Assembly: GCA_027493945.1 (NCBI GenBank)
Contig: JAOSJU010000001.1
Location: 3,654,484 to 3,718,483, forward strand
DNA length: 64,000 nt
Direction: 5' to 3'
Source of the DNA: Burkholderiaceae bacterium
Lineage (GTDB): Bacteria; Pseudomonadota; Gammaproteobacteria; Burkholderiales; Burkholderiaceae_E
Made by a program: the position numbers and the translations under genes. This document shows positions 47,942 through 55,838 of this stretch, in pieces; within the stretch, counting starts at the first letter, position 1, and each line of letters begins with the position of its first letter. The notes below the pieces were generated by a model. That model was not told the DNA's origin, did no database searches, and saw only the letters and a program-made list of their open reading frames with translations.

Positions 47942-49017
47942 ATGGAACTCACCGACCTCGGCCTGGACCGATCGCTCGTCGACAGGGCCGGCGAGTTGTG
48001 CGGATCGGATCAGTCGGTCGCGCGGGTCACTGCCGTCGACCGGGGCCGATACCTGGTCAGGGACCAGCGGGGCGAGGTGCCGGCTGAACTGACCGGACGG
48101 CTACTGCATCTCGCGGAGTCGTCGGAAGACCTTCCCTGCGTGGGCGACTGGGTCTGCGTCCGCTACCGGGATTCGGCAACCCGCGCGAGCATCCACGGCG
48201 TACTTCCGCGGCGATCGTTTCTCAGGCGAAAGGTCGCGGGGCGCGACGTCGAGGTCCAGATGATCGCCGCGAACATCGACGTCGCGTTCATCGTCCAGGC
48301 GTGCCACTTCGATTTCCAACCTCCGGCGGCTCGAAAGCGTTACCTGGTGATGGTCGGGGAGGGCCGCATCCGGCCCGTGGTGCTGCTGACGAAGACCGAC
48401 CTGGTCGCTCCGGACGAACTGGAGCAGATGACCGGAGACATCCGGCGCATGGGGGTCGAGACCGACGTCGTCGGTGTCAGCAACGTGACGGGCGAGGGCG
48501 TTGACCGGGTTCGCGCGCTGATGGCCCCCGGCAAGACCTGTTGCCTGCTCGGTTCTTCGGGGGTCGGAAAGACGACGCTGATCAATCGCCTGCTGGGCGA
48601 CGGCGAACTGGAAACGCGCGAGGTCAGCCACACCGGCGAGGGGGCGTCACACCACCACGCGGCGGCACCTGATCGTGCTCGGGAACGGGGCACTGCTGAT
48701 CGACATGCCGGGAATGCGCGAGCTGGGGCTGCTGGGCGCCGGCGAGGGCATCGACGAGACCTTCGCCGACGTCGACGCGCTGGCGGCGAGCTGCCGCTAC
48801 CCGGACTGCAGTCACGGAAGCGAGCCGGATTGCGCGGTGCGCGCAGCGGTCGAGCGGCACGAGCTGGCCGAAGAGCATCTGCGGAGCTATCTGAAGCTGC
48901 GCAAGGAATCGGAGTTTCACGAGCTGTCGCAGGCCGAGCGACGCAGGAAGGACCGGGTGTTCGGGCGGTTCCTGCACGCGTACAAGAAGGGGAAGGGTCG
49001 CGCGGGCCTCGGAGTAG
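47942..49017 (+). CDS. rsgA: RsgA, 30S-subunit assembly GTPase (frameshifted)
   Basis: About 358 codons. An N-terminal OB fold (RVTAVDRGRYLVRDQRGEVP) precedes the circularly permuted GTPase: G4 LLTKTDLVAPDEL, then G1 LLGSSGVGKTTLINRLLG and, after a one-base shift near 48645, G3 LLIDMPGMREL, where the canonical DTPG reads DMPG. The C-terminal zinc site CRYPDCSHGSEPDCAVR has the Cys-His set, and a basic helical tail follows. A second shift in the AAGGGGAAGGG run near 48990 would give a natural stop at 49015-49017. RsgA checks 30S maturation. Confidence 0.88.
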
Positions 49018-49060
49018 GCGGGCACGCGGCGGACTTCGACCGGACGGCGTCTCCTGTCAC

Positions 49061-49342
49061 TCAGGCGATTGCCCGCAGCTTCAGTTCGACCCTCGAACCC
49101 GCCGCGTGCGCCATGTTGACGAGCGTGTCGAGGCTGAAGAGTGCGATCTTGCCCCGCATCAGGTCGGACACGCGAGGTTGCGTCACCCCGAACAATTCGG
49201 CCGCCTGTCTCTGGGTCAGGCCAATCCGCTCGACGTGGGAGCGCAACGCGATCATCAGTTCCGATCGCAACCGCAGGTTTTCCGCCTGCTCGCTATCGGC
49301 TTCGATCGCATCCCAGACGCTGGCGAATCGATTCGCCTTCAT
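49061..49342 (-). CDS. XRE-family antitoxin (HigA-like)
   Basis: 93 aa. HTH: IGLTQRQAAELFGVTQPRVS then DLMRGKIALFSLDTLVNMAH. It follows the toxin gene with ATGA overlap. In this toxin-first order the antitoxin binds the toxin and represses the operon. Confidence 0.87.
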   Translation of the reverse strand: MKANRFASVWDAIEADSEQAENLRLRSELMIALRSHVERIGLTQRQAAELFGVTQPRVSDLMRGKIALFSLDTLVNMAHAAGSRVELKLRAIA

Positions 49343-49680
49343 CCACGACGTTCCGATCGAAGCTGGCGATACCGGGCCTTGGCCAGATCAAGGTCGGGCC
49401 GGGCGGTTCGCCGGCCCTTTTTCTGGAAGCAATGCAACACAAACACGACCTCCGCGAATCTCGCCAGATAGATCACGCGAAAGGCGCCGGTTGCTTCGTG
49501 AATCCTGATCTCGCGGACGCCCGCGCCGACCGTTGGCATCGGTTTCCAGTCGTCCGGCTCGAGCCCCCGCTGTACGCGATCGGTCTGATGGCCTGCACTT
49601 CTGCGCGCATCGGCAGGGAAGACGCGCAGCGCCGCCAATGCGTCGCCAAGGAACTCGACGGGGCGATTCGTTAAAAGCAT
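49339..49680 (-). CDS. RelE/HigB-like (Gp49 family) toxin
   Basis: 113 aa. RPVEFLGDALAALRVFPADA, then VQRGLEPDDWKPMPTVGAGV, REIRIHEATGAFRVIYLARF and VFVLHCFQKKGRRT are the core of phage-derived Gp49-like HigB toxins, ribosome-dependent mRNA endonucleases. Upstream on the minus strand an imperfect palindrome, TATACA-N6-TGTATG (about 49685-49702), probably is the operator. The stop overlaps the antitoxin start. Confidence 0.88.
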   Translation of the reverse strand: MLLTNRPVEFLGDALAALRVFPADARRSAGHQTDRVQRGLEPDDWKPMPTVGAGVREIRIHEATGAFRVIYLARFAEVVFVLHCFQKKGRRTARPDLDLAKARYRQLRSERRG

Positions 49681-49928
49681 GAAGTATACAAGAAGCTGTA
49701 TGTTTGCACAAGACCCTGGAGCCGCGGGTCACCGCACGCGGGCTCTTCGTCACGACACTAGCGATGGAGGAGTTGCTCGCCGATTGACCCGATGGCCTAC
49801 CGCTTCCGGCCCATCTCGATCCACCTGCCGCGACCGGCGCGTAGGTCGCGGGACCGGGGCACATCGCCCGGACGAGCCCGCATCGTGTCTAATGGGCTCC
49901 GTTAACAACACCCACCCGACACACCCCG

Positions 49929-51152
49929 ATGAAGCTCAAGAAGATCGTTGCCGGATCGCTTGCCGTCCTCGCAGTGGCCGGCACCGCCGGCTGGTTCAGC
50001 CTCGACAAGGAGACGCGCGGCCTGCTGGCAACGCTGCCCACCAACCGCGACCTCCTGTTCTGGAGCCAGCCGCAGCGCGACGCGGCATTCCGCGCGCTCG
50101 ACCGCCTGCCGGTGCTGGCGAAGGCGCGCGTGGTGCCGGCCGGCGATGCGCCGCTGCCGCTGCCGCCGGGGCCGCCGCTGAAGCTTGCGCTCGACGCCGA
50201 CGCGTACATGGCCGGCCAGCGCAGCTCGGCGCTGCTCGTCGTGCACGACGGCAAGGTGCGCCTCGAGCGCTACGGGCTCGATTTCGACGCGAGCGGGCGC
50301 TGGACGAGCTTTTCGGTCGCCAAGTCGATCACCTCCACGCTGGTGGGCGCCGCCCTGCGCGAGGGCTTCATCCGCAGCATGGACGACAAGGTCAGCGACT
50401 ACATCCCCGACATGAAGGGTTCAGCGTACGACGACGTCAGCATCCGCCAACTGTTGACGATGACTTCGGGCGTGCGCTGGAACGAGGACTACTCCGACCC
50501 GAACTCGGACGTGGCGCGCTTCAACAATCACAAGCCCGAGGACGGCGTCGACGCGCTGGTGAGTTACCTGCGCCGGCTGCCGCGCGACGTGCCGGCCGGC
50601 ACGCGCTGGCTCTACAGCACCGGCGAGACCAACCTCGTCGGCATCCTGCTCGGCGCGGCGACGAAGAAGCCACTGTCGGAGTACCTGTCCGAGAAGATCT
50701 GGAAGCCGGCCGGCATGGAGCAGCAGGCCACCTGGATTCTGAGTCGCACCGGCAAGGAGATCAGCGGCTGCTGCATCCAGGCGGCGACCCGCGACTTCGC
50801 GCGCTTCGGGCTCTTCGTCCTGAACGGCGCCCGGGTCGATGGCCAGAGCATCGTGCCCGACGGGTGGCTCGCGGAGGCCACGACCGAGCGCACCGGCATC
50901 GGCGTGCCCGAGCGCGGCTACGGCTACCAGTGGTGGACCTGGGCCGACGGCAGCTTCACCGCGCGCGGCATCTTCGGCCAAGGCATCTTCATCGACCCGA
51001 AGCGCAAGCTCGTGATCGCGTCGAACGCCAACTGGGGCGGCGGCGCGAGGGACCCGGCGGCCAGCGAGGCGCGCGAAGCGTTCTACCGGGCGGTGCAGAA
51101 GGCGGTGGACGACGAGGCGGCGGCGCCCCGGGAGAACGGCCAGGCGCAATGA
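49929..51152 (+). CDS. Class-C beta-lactamase-like serine hydrolase, membrane-anchored or exported
   Basis: 407 aa, clean frame. N-terminal hydrophobic segment (residues 5-24, IVAGSLAVLAVAGTAGWF) serves as signal or anchor. The penicillin-binding fold has SVAK (Ser129, Lys132), YST with Tyr229 in LYSTGETN, and a GQGIFIDP segment near the usual HTG position. Family members are esterases, D-aminopeptidases or beta-lactamase-like enzymes; antibiotic hydrolysis cannot be assumed. Confidence 0.88.
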   Translation: MKLKKIVAGSLAVLAVAGTAGWFSLDKETRGLLATLPTNRDLLFWSQPQRDAAFRALDRLPVLAKARVVPAGDAPLPLPPGPPLKLALDADAYMAGQRSSALLVVHDGKVRLERYGLDFDASGRWTSFSVAKSITSTLVGAALREGFIRSMDDKVSDYIPDMKGSAYDDVSIRQLLTMTSGVRWNEDYSDPNSDVARFNNHKPEDGVDALVSYLRRLPRDVPAGTRWLYSTGETNLVGILLGAATKKPLSEYLSEKIWKPAGMEQQATWILSRTGKEISGCCIQAATRDFARFGLFVLNGARVDGQSIVPDGWLAEATTERTGIGVPERGYGYQWWTWADGSFTARGIFGQGIFIDPKRKLVIASNANWGGGARDPAASEAREAFYRAVQKAVDDEAAAPRENGQAQ

Positions 51153-51194
51153 GCGCCGAGCCGCCGGTGCGGGCGTGACCGGCCGGGGAAGGGC

Positions 51195-51635
51195 TCAGCT
51201 GCCGACGCGGACCCTGCGCCAGCCTCTGGACGCGACGCAGGTTTGCGTGTAGCCGTCCCGATCCGGCGCGTTGACGTCGACGGTGCGCGTGCGGTAGACG
51301 ACGGGGGGCGGCTGCACCACGACGACCTGCGAGGCTGGCAGGCTGCCATACGCTTCGCATTGAACCGAACGGCCCGCCCGGTTGCAGGTCGCCGACGCAC
51401 TGTACGTGCGCGCGGCCTCCTGTTGGCGCCGCTGCTCGGCTGCCATCGCGTCGGTCGCCGCGCGGTCGATCTCGCGCTCCTGCACGATCGTCTTCGGATA
51501 CAGCGACAGTGCCGACACGCGGCAGTCGTTCAGGTCTGCCTCCCAGTTGGCGTTCGCCTGGTCGTTGCGCCACTCGTACGAGGCGCAGCCCGACAGGGCG
51601 ACCAGTGCCGCCGCCGGGCACATGCTCCGCTTCAT
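51195..51635 (-). CDS. Hypothetical lipoprotein
   Basis: 146 aa. Signal with lipobox ALSGC (Cys17). The mature part starts ASYEWRNDQANANWEADLND, has an alpha-helical Gln/Arg-rich middle (AMAAEQRRQQEAARTY), a proline stretch (QPPPVVYRTRT) and four cysteines. No family recognised. Convergent with the serine hydrolase. Confidence 0.7.
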   Translation of the reverse strand: MKRSMCPAAALVALSGCASYEWRNDQANANWEADLNDCRVSALSLYPKTIVQEREIDRAATDAMAAEQRRQQEAARTYSASATCNRAGRSVQCEAYGSLPASQVVVVQPPPVVYRTRTVDVNAPDRDGYTQTCVASRGWRRVRVGS

Positions 51636-51825
51636 CCTTGACCCCGAGATCCGTCAGTCGATTCCGCAGGCTCGGGTCGCCGGCGCCGGCGGGTCCAGCC
51701 GGATCCGACCGCTTGGCGCGAGCGACTGACGGGCGGTCGAATCACCAGCAGTCGGTACGATGTGGTCACAATCATGGCATCACGAGAGCAGGCATGAAGG
51801 CCACCACCGTCAGCATCCGGGAGAT

Positions 51826-52125
51826 CGAGAGCGCTCTTCTCCACCTCGCGACCGAGGATCGCCTCGACCGTCCGCTGCAGTTGCGTCAGCGTGAATTTCG
51901 GCGGCAGCAGGTGCAGCGGCAGCGCGTGGCGCTCGACCTTGTCGCGCAGCTTCGCGAGCGCCGCCGCGACGTGCTGCGCGTGGTCGAAGGCCAATGCCGG
52001 GCCGGGGCGGGCCGCATCGCGCCAGTCTACGGCTTCGGTCTTCGAGCCAGCCACCGCCGGCACCTGGTCGAGCGGCAGCAGCGCGTGAAAGAGCACGCTC
52101 ACCGACCACCCGCGCGGGTCGCGGT
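51826..52125 (-). pseudogene. 3' remnant of a NUDIX/NrtR-type protein
   Basis: Minus-strand translation reads RDPRGWSVSVLFHALL, then DHAQHVAAALAKLRDKVERH and LPPKFTLTQLQRTVEAILGR, EVEKSA: the last half of a NUDIX-like domain with the winged helix typical of NrtR/ADP-ribose-type NUDIX proteins. The Nudix box and everything before it are missing, and the family sequence stops abruptly at VEKSA. It is thus truncated at both ends. The N-terminal break coincides with the start of the glycohydrolase remnant. Confidence 0.65.
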
Positions 52126-52340
52126 CGGGGCGGAGGATTTCGAGTCGGCGATCGTGCCGGCGGTGAATCACTCCGGCGACAGCGATTCGACCGGGGCGAT
52201 CACCGGGAATCTGCTGGGGGCGGCGATGGGGGTGGAGGCGATTCCGGAGCGGTGGCTGGCGCCGCTCGAGTTGCGCGAGGCGATCGGCGACATGGCGGAC
52301 GATCTGGCGACGGCAAGGCCCTGGTGCGTCGGCGACGAAT
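52110..52340 (+). pseudogene. 3' remnant of an ADP-ribosylglycohydrolase (DraG family)
   Basis: VAVGAEDFESAIVPAVNHSG, then DSDSTGAITGNLLGAAMGVE and AIPERWLAPLELREAIGDMA are the C-terminal metal-binding region of the family (the D-S-D-S-T motif holds the dimagnesium ligands). The N-terminal two thirds are absent. Opposite strand to, and abutting, the NUDIX remnant. The frame continues past DDLATARPW without homology. Confidence 0.65.
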
Positions 52341-52435
52341 CGCTGGAATCGGGCTATTGGTGGGACAGATATCCGGGATGCTGGCCTCGGCGACCTCTGC
52401 GTCGGGGATTCCAGCCGGCGCATCTGTTGGTGTCA

Positions 52436-52472
52436 TTGACAACAATCGGCGGTTGTTGGCACAATCCCCAAC
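52436..52472 (+). promoter_or_regulatory. Promoter and operator of the tumE-tumA operon
   Basis: TTGACA at 52436-52441 (perfect -35) and CACAAT at 52460-52465 (-10, 4/6) are 18 bp apart. CAACAA (52440-52445) and TTGTTG (52453-52458) form an inverted repeat over the spacer, a likely site for the antitoxin. Transcription would begin around 52472, at the ATG at 52473, so the mRNA would be leaderless or nearly so. Confidence 0.7.
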
Positions 52473-52778
52473 ATGAAAGCGACGCTCGTCGCCCGCACGC
52501 GGATCGTCTACGACGAGAGGGCGTTTGCCGAGTTGGTTCTCTGGAGAGTCCCGACAGCCGTTGTCGGTTCCTCACACGAGTTCAAGTACCGACTCGCCTA
52601 CGTCGTCGACGGTGTCTGCGTGGTCCGCTACGACAACGAGTTCGGCAAGGGTGACCATCGTCACTTCGCGGACAGGGAATCCGTGTACTCCTTCACTACG
52701 CCGGAGGCACTTCTCGCAGCCTTCGAGCGCGACATAGCGAGGTGGAACCGTGAAAACAGTGATTCTCGAGGTTCGTGA
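52473..52778 (+). CDS. tumE: TumE-family toxin (DUF6516)
   Basis: 101 aa. KATLVARTRIVYDERAFAEL, then HEFKYRLAYVVDGVCVVRYD and NEFGKGDHRHFADRE match the DUF6516/TumE toxins, with the conserved KYRL strand and GKGDHRH loop. Presumed to be an RNase-type growth inhibitor. It overlaps the antitoxin gene by 29 bp. Confidence 0.8.
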   Translation: MKATLVARTRIVYDERAFAELVLWRVPTAVVGSSHEFKYRLAYVVDGVCVVRYDNEFGKGDHRHFADRESVYSFTTPEALLAAFERDIARWNRENSDSRGS

Positions 52779-53097
52779 AGCCAGAGACTCCATGGCTGAC
52801 TTCGCACGCGCATGGCGCACTGGCAAGCCGGAACGGTCGGCTCGAATCAGCTTCGCCTCGCCCGAGCTTCTATGGAAGGTGCTTACTGCCAAGCGCTGGG
52901 AACTCCTGAAGGCGCTCTGCGGGGCGGGTCCCGTGTCCATCCGCGAAGCAGCTCGCCGCGCCGACCGAGACGTGAAGGGGGTTCACGGCGACGTCACGGC
53001 GCTGCTCAATGCGGGAGTGCTCGACCGCGCGGAAGGTGGAGGAATCGTCTTCCCCTATGAAGCAGTCAAGGTCGAGTTCCTGCTCCATGCTGCATAG
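52750..53097 (+). CDS. tumA: TumA-family antitoxin (HVO_A0114-type HTH)
   Basis: 115 aa, GTG start within tumE. The winged HTH is SIREAARRADRDVKGVHGDV then TALLNAGVLDRAEGGGIVFP; the preceding ELLWKVLTAKRWELLKALCG is the family signature. It neutralises TumE and probably represses the operon at the palindrome in its promoter. Confidence 0.8.
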   Translation: MKTVILEVREARDSMADFARAWRTGKPERSARISFASPELLWKVLTAKRWELLKALCGAGPVSIREAARRADRDVKGVHGDVTALLNAGVLDRAEGGGIVFPYEAVKVEFLLHAA

Positions 53098-53154
53098 CGC
53101 ATCACTGCGCCCGCACGCGGCGTATTCTTCCTCTTGCCTTGTGAGAGGTTATCG

Positions 53155-53407
53155 ATGTCGACCGCTACTGTGTCCGAAAAAGGCCAGGTCGTAATACCCG
53201 CCAAGATCCGCAAGCTGGTTGGCATTGCACCGGGCACTCAGCTCGAGTTCTCGATCGCGGGACAGAGCCTGCGCGTCGAGGTCGCGCGCCGCGCCGCGCC
53301 CAGTCGCCCTGGAAGACGGCTACGGCCTGCTGATCTGCCGGAAACCCGGGAAGCGCCGCCTGGCCGGTTTCGACGTCGCACAGGCGATGCGGGAACGAGG
53401 CAAGTGA
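53155..53407 (+). CDS. AbrB-type antitoxin (VapB-like), one frameshift
   Basis: About 84 codons. The SpoVT/AbrB fold is TATVSEKGQVVIPAKIRKLV then GIAPGTQLEFSIAGQSLRVE. After RRAAP, near 53305, the frame changes and reads ALEDGYGLLICRKPGKRRL then AGFDVAQAMRERGK to a TGA at 53405-53407, a normal toxin-binding tail. A GAGAGG ribosome-binding site precedes ATG53155, unlike the neighbouring leaderless TA operons. The stop overlaps the toxin start. Confidence 0.8.
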
Positions 53408-53532
53408 TCGCGGTCGACACCAACGTACTTGCCCGTTTGTATGCCGATGATCCGGGCGACCCCGAAGCGCGAAAGCAGCGGCCTGTCGAACGTGATCGTC
53501 GAATTACAGCCCGAGGTCCAGTAGCGGGTTGA
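53404..53532 (+). pseudogene. Truncated VapC/PIN toxin
   Basis: From GTG53404 the product reads IAVDTNVLARLYADDPGDPE then ARKQRP, the first strand and helix of a PIN domain with the catalytic Asp of VDTN. PIN identity then ends, and a stop follows at 53530-53532: 42 codons instead of about 130. The remaining acidic catalytic residues are absent, so no toxin activity is expected and the antitoxin is orphaned. Confidence 0.75.
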
Positions 53533-53846
53533 GCGCCTACCCCGCGGCCATCATTCCGGGCGCCAGGGCCCTGCAAGCATCGACACCAGATTTACCGTCA
53601 ATCTGGCGACGCCAGCCGCCCGAGAACGCCCATCAATGCCCGGGCGCTTGCGCTCCCCTGGTCCGGCGACGTTCAGCACCGCGCTGCCGGATTCGCCGAG
53701 CCGCTGCAGTACACGACCCACGGTAAGGTCGTGATGCTCTTCGTCGATCTTGAATCACGAGGTGCGGCTTCCCGAACCGCTGCGCAAAGCCGCGGGTCAG
53801 CCAAATCACGTTTGGTTTCGCAGGAAGCAGTTTCGCGATGCGGGCG
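53533..53846. other. Gene-free 314 bp between truncated vapC and relE
   Basis: No supportable coding region. Open frames are short and lack known domains; MLFVDLES at about 53731 is a short frame only. It may hold scrambled remnants of the deleted vapC 3' end, but I see no PIN motifs in any frame. Confidence 0.45.
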
Positions 53847-53880
53847 TTGACAATACGTATACGGCGCTTATAATCACCTC
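53847..53880 (+). promoter_or_regulatory. Consensus promoter of the relE-HTH operon, leaderless
   Basis: Perfect -35 TTGACA (53847-53852) and perfect -10 TATAAT (53869-53874), 16 bp apart. The palindrome ATACGTAT (53853-53860) lies directly after the -35 in the spacer. The GTG start at 53881 is exactly 7 bp beyond the -10, the usual transcription start distance, so the mRNA should have no leader. Confidence 0.85.
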
Positions 53881-54195
53881 GTGAACGTGATCAACTGGCA
53901 ACCGAAAGCCCTCCGCCAACTTCGGAAGATCGACGCTCACGCGGCGAAGCAGATCCGAACTGCCGTCACTGCAGAACTGGCCGATCTATCAAAGGCAACG
54001 AACGTCAAGGCTCTGGGGTCGCACGAGTACGGCTACCGGCTTCGGGTCGGCAACTATCGGGTCTTCTTCGAGTACGACGGTGCTGTTCGCATCGTCAACA
54101 TTGAAGAGGTCAGGAAGCGCGATGAACGCACGTACTGGGTTTCAGGTCATCGTCGGGAAGGACGGCAAGCCGGCCTTCGTCGTCGTTCCCTATGA
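53881..54195 (+). CDS. RelE/ParE-superfamily toxin
   Basis: 104 aa. INWQPKALRQLRKIDAHAAK, then SHEYGYRLRVGNYRVFFEYD and VRIVNIEEVRKRDERTY: a RelE-type mRNA interferase with conserved RLRVGNYRVFFEY strands and basic C-terminus. It begins with GTG directly at the predicted transcript end. It overlaps the HTH antitoxin gene by 74 bp in another frame, so its last 20 residues may be dispensable. Confidence 0.88.
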   Translation: MNVINWQPKALRQLRKIDAHAAKQIRTAVTAELADLSKATNVKALGSHEYGYRLRVGNYRVFFEYDGAVRIVNIEEVRKRDERTYWVSGHRREGRQAGLRRRSL

Positions 54196-54454
54196 GCAGT
54201 TCCGCCGCATGAAAGGTGGCTTCACCCATGGCACGGTGCCAAACGAAGTCGTCAACCTGTCCTTCGAGCGCGGCGTGTCACCTATGGCAGCGTGGCGCGA
54301 GCACTTCGGTCTCACCCAGGCAGAAGTTGCTGCGCGTATCGGCATTACGCAAGCGGCCTATGCGCAGATGGAGCGCGTCAAGCAGTCACGGAAGGCGACG
54401 CTCGAGAAAGTAGCGACCGCATTGGGCCCGGAGGCGGAGCAACTCCGCTGGTAA
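54122..54454 (+). CDS. HTH antitoxin partner of the RelE toxin
   Basis: 110 aa. The N-terminal 45 residues (GFQVIVGKDGKPAFVVVPYE) resemble a short Phd/YefM-like strand region that may grip the toxin, and the C-terminal XRE HTH reads HFGLTQAEVAARIGITQAAY then AQMERVKQSRKATLEKVATA. Encoded within the 3' end of the toxin gene, giving tight coupling. Confidence 0.87.
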   Translation: MNARTGFQVIVGKDGKPAFVVVPYEQFRRMKGGFTHGTVPNEVVNLSFERGVSPMAAWREHFGLTQAEVAARIGITQAAYAQMERVKQSRKATLEKVATALGPEAEQLRW

Positions 54455-54635
54455 GCGTGTCGCCGGACGGCAACCGGGCCAGGCCACAGAGGGCGCGGTG
54501 CGGCTGCAGGTGGTGCGCGAGTTGCAGGCGGCCGAGGCCTCGCGGTCCGGTATCGATCAGCGGGTCGAGCAGTTGAAGGGCGACAACGTGCGGATCGGGA
54601 AGTCGCTCGGTGCCGGGGTTCCGGACACGGCCTGG
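54455..54635 (+). other. Intergenic segment with a coiled-coil-like coding remnant
   Basis: One forward frame from about 54493 reads EGAVRLQVVRELQAAEAS and RSGIDQRVEQLKGDNVRI without a start codon, a Leu/Glu-rich helical pattern suggesting a fragment of a larger gene cut by rearrangement. No specific family recognised. Confidence 0.35.
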
Positions 54636-54664
54636 TTGACAACTGTTGTCAAGCCACCCATGAT
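54636..54664 (+). promoter_or_regulatory. parDE promoter with perfect 17-bp palindrome
   Basis: TTGACAACTGTTGTCAA (54636-54652) is a perfect palindrome (8-bp arms, one central base) whose left end is the -35 TTGACA. CATGAT (54659-54664, 4/6) is a -10 after a 17-bp spacer, and ATG54671 follows by 6 bp. The palindrome is the likely ParD operator; the message again would be leaderless. Confidence 0.78.
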
Positions 54665-54670
54665 TTCTTC

Positions 54671-54922
54671 ATGAGCCGCCAAACCATGAGTTTCGCCTTG
54701 CCCGAGTCGATGCGTGAATACATCGACAAGCGGGTCGCAACAGGCAACTACGGCAACACCAGCGAGTACATTCGCGACCTGGTCCGGCGCGACCAGGAAG
54801 AGCAGGCCAGGAAGCGGCTTCGCGACCTCATCGAAGAAGGGCTGGCATCCGGGCCGGGCCGTCGTCGCACCAAGGCCGACGAGAAGGAACTGCTGGCGAT
54901 CGCTCGCGGCGAGATCGATTGA
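54671..54922 (+). CDS. parD: ParD antitoxin
   Basis: 83 aa. Ribbon-helix-helix QTMSFALPESMREYIDKRVA, then GNYGNTSEYIRDLVRRDQEE is the classic ParD N-terminus; the C-terminus (LRDLIEEGLASGPG) wraps the toxin. The stop overlaps the parE TTG start (TTGA). Confidence 0.93.
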   Translation: MSRQTMSFALPESMREYIDKRVATGNYGNTSEYIRDLVRRDQEEQARKRLRDLIEEGLASGPGRRRTKADEKELLAIARGEID

Positions 54923-55276
54923 AGCCCGCGGTTCTGCGCCCGCAGGCGCTGCGCGACCAGCAAGGCGAGGTCCGGTACTACCGAAAGGAAGGCGGCACGC
55001 GCCTGGCAGTGAAGGTGGCCAAGGCCACCAACGAGGCGCTCGACCAGGTCGAACGCGAACCGGGCATAGGCTCGCCGAGGCTCGGGAAATTGCTGGGCAT
55101 ACCGGGGCTGCGCACCTGGCGAGTGGGGAAGTTTCCGCTGTCGTGGTGCTACTTCGAGCGCGGCGACCATCTGGACGTGGTCCGACTGTTGGGTGAGCGC
55201 CGGGGACATCATCGCGATCCTTGGCGACGAAGTCGGCTCGGAGCTGACACCGCTGCTTGCACGGGCCGCAGGTTAA
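54919..55276 (+). CDS. parE: ParE toxin, one frameshift near the end
   Basis: About 119 codons. ALRDQQGEVRYYRKEGG, then LAVKVAKATNEALDQVEREP, GIGSPRLGKLLGIPGLRTWR and KFPLSWCYFERGDHLDVVRL are ParE-like. After GER, in a CCGGGG run near 55203, one extra base shifts the frame; the family ending DIIAILGDEVGSELTPLLAR follows in the next frame with stop TAA 55274-55276. ParE toxins poison DNA gyrase. TTG start coupled to parD. Confidence 0.85.
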
Positions 55277-55375
55277 CGATCGCCTGATCCTGCGCGGCGC
55301 CGTCGACAGCGGAGCGAGGAGGTCTGACAAGCCAGATCGCGGACCACCTGCCCGGGAACGGGATCGCCGATCGCG

Positions 55376-55740
55376 CTACGAGACGCTGCCGAACCCGAGG
55401 TCCACCGCACCCGCCGGCGGTTCGAGTCCGGCAAGGCGGCAGCCCTGCGCGATCGGCCCGCCCGGAAGCAGCGTGTAGAGGTACTTGATGCCGCCCTTGA
55501 AGTGGAATTTCTCCCCGAGGGCGTCGTGCAGATCGCGCAGGTTGATCCCGCTGTCTTCGTGGCGGGCGAAGAACTCCTGAAGCGCGCGCACGACCGCCCA
55601 GTGGTCGTCGCCGAGCGTCAGTTGCTCCTGCCGGGCGATGCTCTCCGCCGTCTCGCGCGTCCAGTTGGGCGGCGCGTGCGGAAAACCGGGCGCGGCGGGT
55701 TCCTGATGATGGGCTGGAATGCTTCCTGAAGGCTCGTCAT
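55376..55740 (-). CDS. DsrC/TusE-family sulfur-carrier-like protein lacking the C-terminal Cys (one frameshift)
   Basis: About 121 codons. MTSLQEAF starts the frame; after a one-base shift near 55690 it reads PHAPPNWTRETAESIARQEQ, then TLGDDHWAVVRALQEFFARH, INLRDLHDALGEKFHFKGG and IKYLYTLLPGGPIAQGCRLA. The YLY-LPGGP-QxC-AGL core is diagnostic for DsrC/TusE. The inner cysteine (CysB) is kept, but the tail reads GLEPPAGAVDLGFGSVS: the usual penultimate CysA is replaced by Ala and the tail is longer. DsrC-family proteins carry sulfur as a trisulfide or persulfide; without CysA a carrier role is doubtful and a regulatory role (as in RspA-like members) is possible. Confidence 0.8.
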
Positions 55741-55838
55741 GATGGTCACCTGCGGAAACGAGCTGAAGAGAAGAAAAGTATCCTCCGGAGCGCGGGTGAT
55801 GCCAAGTCCTGCTACGCTGAGTGGGGGGGAATCACATC

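Noticed and set aside
49780..49928. Possible small RNA or promoter before the serine hydrolase
   Set aside because: No clear -35/-10 pair or terminator seen; nothing to support an RNA gene.
55425..55450. GGTTCGAGTCC, T-arm-like
   Set aside because: Lies inside the DsrC-like coding region and the stems do not pair.
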